NCBI GenBank assembly: GCA_019090225.1
Contig: JAHRWI010000136.1
Location: 1 to 15,232, forward strand
Direction of reading: 5' to 3'
DNA: 15,232 bases
From: Porticoccaceae bacterium
Lineage (GTDB): Bacteria > Pseudomonadota > Gammaproteobacteria > Pseudomonadales > Porticoccaceae
Below are positions 1 through 8,157 of this stretch, piece by piece. Position 1 is the first letter of the stretch; the number at the start of each line of letters is the position of its first letter. A program made the position numbers and the translations under genes. The notes under the pieces are model-generated. The model was given only the letters and a program-made list of their open reading frames with translations. It was not told the DNA's origin and searched no databases.

Positions 1-48
1 ATTTTTAGTGGATGGGTTTTAGTAGCTGGATTTCGAAGAGCCCTAAAT

Positions 49-53
49 GAAGG
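49..53 (+). promoter_or_regulatory. Ribosome binding site deciding a TTG start
   Basis: GAAGG lies 9 bases before the TTG at 63. An in-frame TAA at 57-59 rules out any longer start in this frame, so the TTG at 63 is the first possible start and has good ribosome-binding support. Confidence 0.6.
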
Positions 54-62
54 TAATAATCA

Positions 63-2267
63 TTGTTTGAATCTCATCCTAATAGAATAACTAGAGTTGA
101 TGGAAGCGAGGCTATTCGGCACGTACTAGTGATTGATGATGATCTTGTCGCCTGTGAAATTGCGCGCGATTTGCTCGAAAGTAACGGTTTTGTAGTATCG
201 CTGGCGAACGATGGTTTGCAGGGGCTCGCCAGGTTTAAGTCTGAACAGCCTGACCTGATTCTCCTGGACGTAGAAATGCCTAATATGGATGGCTTTGAGG
301 TATGCCAGCACTTGAGGGCATTGCCGGAAGGTGCCCATATTCCTGTGATTATGATCACTGGTCGGGACGACCTCGAAGCCGTTGAGGAGGCTTTTGAAGT
401 TAAGGCGACGGACTTTGTTACCAAGCCTTTTAGCTGGGCGGTTCTGGTGCAACGTATTCGCTACCTTCTGCGCGCAGCGACAACACTTACCGAGCTGGCA
501 CGTAGTGAGCAGCGTCTGTTAAGCGCCCAGAAGATGGCCAGCCTGGGTTATTGGGATTGGGATATAGCTTCTGACATGTTGTATCTGTCAGCGCAAGCCT
601 GTGAGGTTGTGGGGGATTCCTCGCAGAACTTCAAAACAGGCAGCGATTTTTTTAACATTATTCATGAAGATGATAGGCACCAATTTAGGGCTGAGATTGA
701 TACAAACAGACTTGAGACGAAACCCTGGTTGTTAGAGTGCCGTATTGTGACGGCTGCTGACGATGTCCGAACTATCAAAGTCTCGGGGGAATCACGGCGT
801 AATGAGGCAAATCAGTCAAGTAAATGGTTGATGGGTACATTGTTAGATATCACGGAACAGCGGCGAAGTGAAGAGACTATTCGTCGTATGGCTTTTTATG
901 ACGATGTCACTGGCCTTCATAATCGGATCGCATTTGTGGATGAACTAGAGCTGGTGCTTAATCTGCATAAGCGGATGGACGCCACTTTAGCGGTTTTATA
1001 TATGGATCTGGACGAGTTCAAACGTGTCAATGATTCTTTGGGTCATCATGTCGGAGATAATTTATTAAAACAGTTCGCCGATCGACTCAACGAGGATTTA
1101 CGTGCCAGCGATCTGCTAGCTCGAGGAGGAGGCTCCGCCGTATTAGCTCGGTTAGGTGGTGACGAATTTACGCTATTTTTGTCAGGTTTGAGGGATAAAG
1201 CAGACGCGAGTCTGGTCGCCCAGCGGATTCACGACAATTTGGAACAGCCTTTTTTACTACGCGCCAATAGTTCGGACGAGACGTTTGATAGTCATGAAAT
1301 TTACATTACCACCAGTATTGGTATCGCACTGTACCCAGATGACGGTCAAAATGCAGACGAGTTACTAAAAAATGCCGATACGGCTATGTACGCAGCGAAA
1401 CGAGCGGGTAAGAATGGGCACCGCTTTTATATCAATGAGATGAATGAACGGGCGCTCGAACGGCTTGAGATGGAAGGTCGATTGCGTAGTGCGCCTGATC
1501 GGCAGGAGTTTAGCCTGCATTATCAACCTCAGCTAGAGTTAGCCACAGGCAAGTTAGTGGGCGTTGAGGCTTTGTTGCGTTGGAAAAATGCCGAATTAGG
1601 CAATGTATCGCCGGGAGATTTTATCCCGCTTGCCGAGGAAACTGGGCAGATAATCTCTATTGGCAGTTGGGTGCTGGAAGAGGCTTGTCGGCAAGCCACA
1701 GAATGGCTTGCTCAGGGCTTACCGTCCTTGAGAGTAGCGGTTAATTTGAGTGGTATCCAGTTTCGTCATGGCCGTTTTGAAGAAGAGGTGGCGGAGGTTT
1801 TGAAGAAAACCGGGCTCTCGCCCGAGTTGCTCGAACTCGAACTCACTGAGAGCATTATCATGGGCGAAGTTGAGCAAAATATAGCCGCTTTGTGTAAGTT
1901 AAAGTCCATGGGTGTAATGATTTCAATTGATGATTTTGGCACTGGCTATTCTTCTTTGAGCTACTTGCGCCGTTTCCCGATTGACAGCCTTAAAATCGAT
2001 CAGTCATTCATACGCAGTCTTGAAACCGATTTAAACAACGTCGCCATTACTAACGCCATTATTGCGATGGGTCATAGTTTGGGGTTTGTCGTAGTCGCAG
2101 AGGGGATAGAAACTAAACAGCAGCTTGAGTTTTTAAAAACCCAGGGCTGTGAAATAGGTCAGGGATATTTATTCAGTAAGCCGGTACCGGCCGAACAGAT
2201 ACCCGATTTGTTTAAGCAGTTGAGTGATTGCTCCACATCACTGCCTGGTTTATCACGAAGCGATTAA
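63..2267 (+). CDS. Response regulator with PAS, GGDEF and EAL domains (c-di-GMP turnover)
   Basis: Cytoplasmic c-di-GMP enzyme of 734 residues. An N-terminal receiver spans about 20-138, with acid pocket D25/D26, phosphoacceptor D69 in LLDVEMPNMDG, T99 and K121. A PAS fold spans about 157-266. The GGDEF domain spans about 275-458 with an intact GGDEF at 365-369. The EAL domain spans about 476-718 with EALLRW at 502-507, DDFGTGYSS at 623-631, KIDQSFI at 644-650 and AEGIET at 679-684. All the usual catalytic motifs for both synthesis (GGDEF) and hydrolysis (EAL) are kept, so it may be bifunctional; sequence alone does not show which activity dominates. A possible RxxD inhibitory site (347-350) sits 14 residues before GGDEF instead of the usual 5. 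No membrane segment or signal peptide is seen, so the input is probably phosphorylation plus a PAS ligand. It lies just upstream of a receptor, YfiR-like protein and hybrid kinase on the same strand, and is a plausible phosphorelay target. Confidence 0.95.
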   Translation: MFESHPNRITRVDGSEAIRHVLVIDDDLVACEIARDLLESNGFVVSLANDGLQGLARFKSEQPDLILLDVEMPNMDGFEVCQHLRALPEGAHIPVIMITGRDDLEAVEEAFEVKATDFVTKPFSWAVLVQRIRYLLRAATTLTELARSEQRLLSAQKMASLGYWDWDIASDMLYLSAQACEVVGDSSQNFKTGSDFFNIIHEDDRHQFRAEIDTNRLETKPWLLECRIVTAADDVRTIKVSGESRRNEANQSSKWLMGTLLDITEQRRSEETIRRMAFYDDVTGLHNRIAFVDELELVLNLHKRMDATLAVLYMDLDEFKRVNDSLGHHVGDNLLKQFADRLNEDLRASDLLARGGGSAVLARLGGDEFTLFLSGLRDKADASLVAQRIHDNLEQPFLLRANSSDETFDSHEIYITTSIGIALYPDDGQNADELLKNADTAMYAAKRAGKNGHRFYINEMNERALERLEMEGRLRSAPDRQEFSLHYQPQLELATGKLVGVEALLRWKNAELGNVSPGDFIPLAEETGQIISIGSWVLEEACRQATEWLAQGLPSLRVAVNLSGIQFRHGRFEEEVAEVLKKTGLSPELLELELTESIIMGEVEQNIAALCKLKSMGVMISIDDFGTGYSSLSYLRRFPIDSLKIDQSFIRSLETDLNNVAITNAIIAMGHSLGFVVVAEGIETKQQLEFLKTQGCEIGQGYLFSKPVPAEQIPDLFKQLSDCSTSLPGLSRSD

Positions 2268-2333
2268 TACTGACTGACATACCGTGTTGGCAGCATTACT
2301 CAGCAACAATCCCATTTTATTCAACCTAGATTT

Positions 2334-2337
2334 GAGG
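2334..2337 (+). promoter_or_regulatory. Ribosome binding site favouring the ATG at 2347
   Basis: GAGG lies 9 bases before ATG 2347. It favours this start over an in-frame GTG at 2284, which would add 21 residues ahead of the signal peptide. Confidence 0.55.
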
Positions 2338-2346
2338 CATAAATAC

Positions 2347-4455
2347 ATGTCAAAACAATTCGGGAGCTCCGAATCCAGAAGCTTTTCAGGTAAAAGGCTT
2401 GCCCGTTTTTTTCTATTATTGGCCAACGCAAGGCAGTTTTCTAAGTGCCTGTTTATCGCGGCATTGGCGACAGGTTCAGCTCATCATAGTTGGGCAGAAG
2501 ACCAGGATAAACTTGATGACCTGACTATCGAACAACTCATGAATATCGAAGTGACATCGGTATCGAAAAAAGCCCAAAAGCTCTCCGATAGTCCGGCTGC
2601 AGTATTTGTTCTCACGAACGAAGATATTCGCCGTTCTGGAGCTACTAGCATCCCCGAAGCACTGCGTATGGTGCCTGGCTTGAATGTTGCGCGAATCGAT
2701 GCCAACAAGTGGGCGGTTTCAGCTCGTGGATTTAATGGTCGTTTCGCCAACAAGCTTCTGGTGTTGGTCGACGGCCGCGCCGTGTATTCACCGTCTTTTT
2801 CTGGCGTATATTGGGAGTCCCGTGATGTCATGCTCGAAGACTTGGAGCGCATCGAAGTAATCCGTGGGCCTGGCGCAACGTTGTGGGGTGCCAATGCTGT
2901 AAACGGCGTAATCAATATCATTACCCGCCATGCTGCCGACACACAGGGCGTATTACTCTCGGCAATTGTTGGTGACGAAGAGCAAGGGCACGGAGGCGTT
3001 CGAATAGGTGCTGCATTGGGCGAGAACGGCTACGGTCGAGCCTATGTTAAAGGTTTTAAACGAGACGACTTTGTGCGGGCCAATGGTAATGATGCCGGCG
3101 ATACCTGGGAGATGCTTGAGGGGGGCTTTCGCGCGGATTACCAACCTTCTCATAAAGACAGTTATACCTTGCAGGGGGATTTTCAGCATGGCGATATTGA
3201 CCAGGAGCTACTGATTGCTGACCTGACACCGCCTTACATGGCGCTGCTCGACAGCCGCACCGATGTCGAAGGCTGGAATATCCTGGGACGTTGGCAGCAC
3301 ACTTCTTCGGCAAACTCGGAATTCACTCTTAAAGGCTATTTTGATAGCAACGATCGTAACGAAGGTATTTTCAATTCTAGCGACAAAACCGTTGATATCG
3401 ATTTTCAGCATTTGCTCGCGCTGGCTCAACGTCACGTTGTGGTTTGGGGATTCGGTTACCGCAATACTGAAACTACTATTTCTGGCGCTGTGCTCATAAA
3501 TCCAGGGTCTAAAATCCGCGATGACGAACTTTTTAATTTTTTTATACAGGATGAAATTGACCTGATTGAGAACAAATTATCACTGACGCTGGGCGCTAAG
3601 GTTGAACACAACGATTACACTGGTGCAGAAATACAACCTAGTGCTCGCCTTATGTGGTCCCCAGCTAATGGCCACAAAGCCTGGTTTTCGGTGTCGCAGG
3701 CAGTGCGCACAGCCTCGCGGGTCGAGCAGGATCTCAATATTCTTACCTCGGTGATTCCGCCGATGGCACCTTTCGTGCCATTCCCTGTTGCTCTGGTGGT
3801 GACTGGTAACGATGACTACGATTCAGAGGAATTGACTGCCTGGGAGGCGGGATATCGTATTACCCCCTTAAATACCTTATCTCTGGATATGACAATTTTT
3901 TACAACGACTACGACCAGCTGCGTAGCACCGAGGCGGGTTCGTCGGTGCTGGCGGGATCATTTCCCTCGCTTTACCTGGAACAAACACTGGAATTCGATA
4001 ATCAACTGAGTGGAGAAACCTACGGTTTTGAGGTGGCAGCGGTCTGGCAAGCGACCAGGGTCTGGCGGCTGGATATCGGCTATAGTTTTCTGGAATCCGA
4101 TTTCAACAACCAAAGTCCCCAGGACAAGGTGCAAAATGGCATTGCACCCCGCCACCAGGTGTCCTTGCGATCATTGTTTGACGTAGCAGATAACCTTGAT
4201 TTTGACATCTGGGTGCGTTACGTCGATGAAGCTAGCGCAATCGATGGGCGAGCTTTTGCCTTACAAAAAATTGACAGTTACCTGGCTACCGACCTCCGGC
4301 TGGCCTGGCGTCCAAGCAGTGAGTTTGAGTTAGCACTGGTCGGGCAGAATATTTTTGACCCTCAGCACGCGGAATATATTCAGGAGTCGTTTACCATACC
4401 GACGGAAGTGGAACGAGGCGTCTACGTCAAAGCGGTCTGGCAACCAAATTATTAA
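2347..4455 (+). CDS. TonB-dependent outer-membrane receptor
   Basis: Predicted outer-membrane active-transport receptor of 702 residues from ATG 2347. An N-terminal export signal has a long basic n-region, a hydrophobic stretch near 33-44 and likely cleavage after the WA at 49-50. The mature start holds LTIEQLMNIEVTSVSKK, typical of a receptor group that often sits beside DUF4154 proteins. The plug domain spans about 80-195, with PEALRMVPGLNVARID, SARGFNGRFANKLLVLVDGR, IEVIRGPGATLWGANAVNG and INIITR. The rest is a TonB-dependent beta-barrel with alternating polar and aromatic strands, ending in the aromatic VWQPNY tail usual for outer-membrane proteins. An obvious TonB box is not seen; the EVTSV segment near 68-72 may serve. 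The ligand cannot be read from sequence. The next gene, a YfiR-like periplasmic protein, starts 29 bases after the stop, so the two are probably co-transcribed. The 79-base gap to the upstream c-di-GMP gene leaves that link open. Confidence 0.93.
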   Translation: MSKQFGSSESRSFSGKRLARFFLLLANARQFSKCLFIAALATGSAHHSWAEDQDKLDDLTIEQLMNIEVTSVSKKAQKLSDSPAAVFVLTNEDIRRSGATSIPEALRMVPGLNVARIDANKWAVSARGFNGRFANKLLVLVDGRAVYSPSFSGVYWESRDVMLEDLERIEVIRGPGATLWGANAVNGVINIITRHAADTQGVLLSAIVGDEEQGHGGVRIGAALGENGYGRAYVKGFKRDDFVRANGNDAGDTWEMLEGGFRADYQPSHKDSYTLQGDFQHGDIDQELLIADLTPPYMALLDSRTDVEGWNILGRWQHTSSANSEFTLKGYFDSNDRNEGIFNSSDKTVDIDFQHLLALAQRHVVVWGFGYRNTETTISGAVLINPGSKIRDDELFNFFIQDEIDLIENKLSLTLGAKVEHNDYTGAEIQPSARLMWSPANGHKAWFSVSQAVRTASRVEQDLNILTSVIPPMAPFVPFPVALVVTGNDDYDSEELTAWEAGYRITPLNTLSLDMTIFYNDYDQLRSTEAGSSVLAGSFPSLYLEQTLEFDNQLSGETYGFEVAAVWQATRVWRLDIGYSFLESDFNNQSPQDKVQNGIAPRHQVSLRSLFDVADNLDFDIWVRYVDEASAIDGRAFALQKIDSYLATDLRLAWRPSSEFELALVGQNIFDPQHAEYIQESFTIPTEVERGVYVKAVWQPNY

Positions 4456-4484
4456 ATATTATAAAAAGAATACGGTCTAATTAA

Positions 4485-5051
4485 ATGATTCGCGTAGGGA
4501 TTAACTTCGCAATTCCGTGGCTCCTGCTGCTTGGTATTTTGTTTAGCCCAATGAGCAGGTCGCAGCCCCAGGATAAAGTCGAGGAATACAATTTGAAGGC
4601 GGCGTTGGTCTATAACTTCGCACGTTTTTCTCAATGGCCAGAAAATAGTTTTTCAAGTGCAGATACTCCTGTTGCTCTGTGTGTGCAGGGTGATCAATCA
4701 CTCATTAAATCGTTTGGCCTGCTCGCCAAAAAAACTCTTTTCGGACGCCCGGTGAGCATCGTTGTTGCCGAGACGTTAGTGAATCCGGAGTCGTGTAATG
4801 TGATATTTGTCACGGGCGTCCAGCGACAAGGTTTGCCGCGTTTGTTTGCTGCCGTAGCAGATCAACCCATATTAACCATTGGTGAAATGAATGGTTTTAC
4901 TGATATCGGTGGCATGATTCTTTTTACGACGGTCCACGAGCGGCTGAAGTTTTCAGTCAACCTGGAGAATACCGAGGCGGGGGGGATCAGCCTGAGTTCA
5001 CGTCTGCTGAAGTTAGCGCATGTTATCGAGGGTCAGGAGACTCAACGTTGA
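4485..5051 (+). CDS. YfiR-like periplasmic protein (DUF4154 family)
   Basis: Small exported protein of 188 residues. A signal peptide covers about 1-27 (hydrophobic PWLLLLGILF, then SPMSRSQ). The mature part shows the YfiR/DUF4154 pattern: YNLKAALVYNFARFSQWP at about 35-52, LCVQG with C66, C104 after the central strand, GGMILF near 142-147 and a C-terminal SLSSRLLKLAHV. C66 and C104 are placed to form a disulfide like the one known in YfiR. In Pseudomonas aeruginosa, YfiR is a redox-sensitive periplasmic inhibitor of the CHASE8 diguanylate cyclase YfiN. Here the next gene, overlapping by 4 bases, is a CHASE8-type kinase, so this protein most likely controls that kinase (inference). No strong Shine-Dalgarno is visible before the ATG; the leader is AT-rich. 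The family call is firm and the partner is inferred. Confidence 0.88.
   Translation: MIRVGINFAIPWLLLLGILFSPMSRSQPQDKVEEYNLKAALVYNFARFSQWPENSFSSADTPVALCVQGDQSLIKSFGLLAKKTLFGRPVSIVVAETLVNPESCNVIFVTGVQRQGLPRLFAAVADQPILTIGEMNGFTDIGGMILFTTVHERLKFSVNLENTEAGGISLSSRLLKLAHVIEGQETQR
5035..5039 (+). promoter_or_regulatory. Ribosome binding site for the kinase, inside the YfiR-like gene
   Basis: AGGAG is 8 bases before TTG 5048. The start codon overlaps the preceding stop as TTGA (5048-5051), the arrangement expected for translational coupling between the YfiR-like protein and the kinase. Confidence 0.7.
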
Positions 5052-7948
5052 GCTTGCTCCAGAATATACCTATTCGGACCAAGCTGGCTTTATTAATGGC
5101 TCTGGTCGGAGTCTTCGCTGTGGTGATGGGCTTGGGCTGGACGATTGTTAACGAAAGTGATAACAAACGACTAGAGACTGAGCAGGGATTAAAAGAATTA
5201 GCCAGCGTTCTAGCGTGGAACAGCGCTGCGAGCGTTGCTTTTCTGGATGAAGTTGCCGCCACAGAGATGCTTTCAGCACTGAAAATACGCCCCGACATTA
5301 TTTTTGCTCGCCTGTACATTGCTAATGATTCCGACCAGACGGGTGTTGAGGACAGGCTTTTTGCCGAATACAAAGGGGCGGGCGAAACCAGCTATTCACT
5401 TGATGATTTTGGCATAGATAAACAATCCGGGGGAAATAAGTCATCCGCAACGCAGGCGAGTAATGATGGCCTGGTGTCAAAGCTCTTGCCTAAAGCGCAC
5501 CTCCTGATGGTTCCGGTAGAGTTAGATGGCGATCATCTCGGGGTACTCCATCTGGCGGCATCAAATGCAAAGACCGAAGCTAGTCTAAGAGCGCTAATAA
5601 AAACCTTTTCTTTGATCGCAGCAGTGTTGCTCTCGGGTATTCTTGTTTTGGCCTGGTACCTCCAGCGACTTTTTTCTGAGCCGGTTTTACGGCTAAAAGC
5701 AGCGATGGAGGCGGTTTCGCAGGACAAGGATTACGCTATTCGCCTGACCTCAGACATTGCTAGAAAAGATGAGTTTGGCGATCTGTTCAGGGGTTTCAAT
5801 ATGATGCTCACGGAAATTTATTTTCGTGATAAATCGCTAGCTGTTCACCGGGAAAACCTCGAACGTCTGGTTGAAGAGCGCACCAGCTCCTTAACGTCGG
5901 TGAATGAGCAGCTTACCGAAACCATCGATAGCCTGGACGAAGCAAAAACTGCAGCGGAGGCAGCCAGCGAGGCCAAGTCGCAATTTCTGGCTAATATGAG
6001 TCACGAAATACGCACCCCGATGAATGGCATGTTGGGCATGGCCGAGCTCTTACGGAGCACGGTTTTAAGTGACGCACAAAAAAATTATGTTACGACCATA
6101 AATAAATCCGGGCATGCTCTACTTGGTGTTATCAACGATATTCTGGATTTTTCTAAAATAGAAGCTGGAAAACTGGCGTTAGAGAACGTTGATTTCGATC
6201 TGCGTGAAATAGCGGAGGAAATTTGCGATTTATTTGCCGAGGCAACGGCAAATAAAAATATCGAGCTGGTGTGCGATATACCTGTTGGAACTCACTATGC
6301 TCTCCAGGGAGACCCGAGCCGTCTACGCCAGGTAATCATCAACCTGGTTGGTAACGCTGTGAAGTTTACCGAGCGCGGTGAAGTGGTTTTGTCGGTCAGG
6401 GTACTGAACGAAAGTAGTGAGACCCTGCAGCTGGAAGTTGCCGTGACAGACACGGGTGTTGGCATAGCTAGGGACAAACTTAATAATGTTTTTGAAGCTT
6501 TTACCCAGGCGGATGGCACCACCTCAAGACGTTTTGGCGGAACCGGCCTGGGGCTGACTATATCTTCTGAGCTGGTCAGGTTGATGGGCGGGGAATTAGC
6601 GGCTACCAGCACAGTGGCTAAAGGTAGCTGCTTTTCATTCCACTTAGATTTGTCCAAACAGCTCAATGTTGGGACTAGTAGCGCCGCCGAGTCGGGTGAT
6701 CTGGTCGGTATTAAAGTGCTAGTCGTTGACGACAATGCCACCAACAGACTTATTCTTGTACAGCAACTTTTACAGTGGGGCTTGAATATTGAGGAAGCCA
6801 GGGGTGGTAAGGAAGCCCTGCAGATCTTGCGAGATGCTGAGACTAAGAATCAGCCTTTCCAGTTGGCTTTGCTGGATTTGGTCATGCCAGAAATGGACGG
6901 TATGGAACTGTCGCGGAGTATCAAGGCGGATCTGGCCCTGGCACCAACTCAGCTGGCTCTGCTAAGCTCAGAGGCCCTTCTGCAGGGCGAAGATGTAAGC
7001 GCGGCAGGGATAGCAGAAATGCTCTCCAAACCCGTGCACATGGAGGTGTTAAAGCAGTGCCTGCTGTCTCTGGTTAGGGGCACCTCTTTAATACCGATAG
7101 AGCCTCAAATCATAGAGACTGGTCGCGGAAAGCTGCATGGCAAATTGCTGGTTGCGGAAGATAATCCGGTTAATCAGGAAGTCGTAAAAATAATGCTCGA
7201 GCAAATGGGGTTTGATGTCGACATCGTTGAGAATGGTCGTGAAGCCATAGAAGCAGTTCATGCGCGTCAGTACGATCTGGTTTTGATGGATATCCATATG
7301 CCTGAGATAGATGGCACCGAGGCGACAGTGATGATTCGGGAGATGGAAAAAGAAACCGGACGCAGAACGCCGATCATAGCGCTGACGGCTAACGCGATGA
7401 AAGGCGACCGCAAGCGGTTTCTTGATATTGGGATGGACGATTACCTTAGCAAGCCTTTTGATCGGGGCGGGCTTTTCGCCGTTGTTGAGAAATGGTTATC
7501 TTCCGCTACTCCAGCGCGAGCACCTAAAGTTGACGATGACGACCGGGTATTCAGTATTGATGAACCCGAGGACATTAGTACTGATGATCAACCGCTCAAT
7601 GTGCTGGACAACGGGATACTGACGCAACTGAAGAATATTTACAGCGGTGATAAACGTCACAAGCTTGTCAGGCTGGTCGAGTTATTCCTCGATTCGAGCG
7701 CTAACTTACTTGCCGATTTGCACCAGTACGTGTCGGAGGGTGACGCAGAAAATATATATAAAACGGCGCATTCCCTTAAATCTTCAAGCGGTAATCTTGC
7801 CGCTTCCCAACTTGCCCGACGCTGTGCTGAGCTGGAGCAAACCGGGCGTAGCGGTAATCTTGATTTGGCCGCTGCCCAGCTGAGTGAGCTTGATCAGGAA
7901 TATACACGCGCTACAAAAGCCTTGCAGTCTCTGTCTTCAACCGCTTAG
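5048..7948 (+). CDS. CHASE8-type hybrid histidine kinase with two receivers and HPt
   Basis: Inner-membrane hybrid sensor kinase of 966 residues. TM1 is about 12-34 and a periplasmic CHASE8-like sensor about 36-175 (LASVLAWNSAASVAFLD, then LSALKIRPDIIFARLY). TM2 is about 185-207, HAMP about 208-260, and a coiled signalling helix runs to about 312. The HisKA domain has H319 in SHEIRTPMNGML. The ATPase has N-box N436, DTGVGI at 468-473, and FGGTGLGLTIS. Receiver 1 (about 555-676) has D561/D562, D610 and K661. Receiver 2 (about 698-818) has E704/D705, D748, T780 and K802. The C-terminal HPt has H908 in AHSLKSSSGNL. All phosphotransfer residues are present, so a four-step relay is possible. There is no DNA-binding or enzymatic output domain, so a separate acceptor is needed; the receiver protein encoded at 63-2267 is a candidate. 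Receiver 1 is the less typical of the two. The TTG start overlaps the previous stop. Probably the last gene of its operon. Confidence 0.94.
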   Translation: MSLLQNIPIRTKLALLMALVGVFAVVMGLGWTIVNESDNKRLETEQGLKELASVLAWNSAASVAFLDEVAATEMLSALKIRPDIIFARLYIANDSDQTGVEDRLFAEYKGAGETSYSLDDFGIDKQSGGNKSSATQASNDGLVSKLLPKAHLLMVPVELDGDHLGVLHLAASNAKTEASLRALIKTFSLIAAVLLSGILVLAWYLQRLFSEPVLRLKAAMEAVSQDKDYAIRLTSDIARKDEFGDLFRGFNMMLTEIYFRDKSLAVHRENLERLVEERTSSLTSVNEQLTETIDSLDEAKTAAEAASEAKSQFLANMSHEIRTPMNGMLGMAELLRSTVLSDAQKNYVTTINKSGHALLGVINDILDFSKIEAGKLALENVDFDLREIAEEICDLFAEATANKNIELVCDIPVGTHYALQGDPSRLRQVIINLVGNAVKFTERGEVVLSVRVLNESSETLQLEVAVTDTGVGIARDKLNNVFEAFTQADGTTSRRFGGTGLGLTISSELVRLMGGELAATSTVAKGSCFSFHLDLSKQLNVGTSSAAESGDLVGIKVLVVDDNATNRLILVQQLLQWGLNIEEARGGKEALQILRDAETKNQPFQLALLDLVMPEMDGMELSRSIKADLALAPTQLALLSSEALLQGEDVSAAGIAEMLSKPVHMEVLKQCLLSLVRGTSLIPIEPQIIETGRGKLHGKLLVAEDNPVNQEVVKIMLEQMGFDVDIVENGREAIEAVHARQYDLVLMDIHMPEIDGTEATVMIREMEKETGRRTPIIALTANAMKGDRKRFLDIGMDDYLSKPFDRGGLFAVVEKWLSSATPARAPKVDDDDRVFSIDEPEDISTDDQPLNVLDNGILTQLKNIYSGDKRHKLVRLVELFLDSSANLLADLHQYVSEGDAENIYKTAHSLKSSSGNLAASQLARRCAELEQTGRSGNLDLAAAQLSELDQEYTRATKALQSLSSTA

Positions 7949-7977
7949 TAAAATTTAAACTGTTTTTGTTATCCCTT

Positions 7978-8024
7978 GCGGCGTAACAGCCTGTCGGGGG
8001 GCTACTCTGGTAAAGTTACGCCGC
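7978..8024. repeat. Perfect 10-bp inverted repeat between signalling block and valine operon
   Basis: GCGGCGTAAC at 7978-7987 is matched exactly by GTTACGCCGC at 8015-8024. Inside, AGCC (7988-7991) can pair with GGCT (8000-8003) around a G-rich loop, leaving an 11-base bulge on the 3' side. No T-run follows on either strand, so it is not a textbook intrinsic terminator. It could end the kinase transcript less efficiently, act as a leader structure for the valine operon, or be an operator. The rest of the 7949-8157 gap shows no convincing promoter. Confidence 0.6.
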
Positions 8025-8157
8025 CGGGTTAAAACAATTATCTGCCCCTGTTGTTCTTAGCGCGCTGGCATTAAAATGGGCGCGACTAATTTTCCTGTGA
8101 TATCAGAAGTTCTGTTCCACAATCCGTGCACATATAGAAGGCAACCCGAGGTAGCAA

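Noticed and set aside
1..90. Open frame from the left edge to a TAA at 88-90, possibly the end of an upstream gene
   Set aside because: Only 29 codons are visible, no family is recognisable, and it overlaps the well-supported TTG start at 63.
2284..2346. GTG at 2284 as start of the TonB-dependent receptor
   Set aside because: It lacks a good ribosome site and would put 21 extra residues before the export signal; ATG 2347 has GAGG at proper spacing.
4438..4465. TGGCAA and TATAAA with 16-base spacing as an internal promoter before the YfiR-like gene
   Set aside because: The -35 match is poor and the stretch is simply A/T-rich; the short gap fits co-transcription with the receptor.
8051..8077. 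TTGTTC and TAAAAT as a promoter for the valine operon
   Set aside because: The spacing is only 15 bases and the -35 match is partial, too weak to call.
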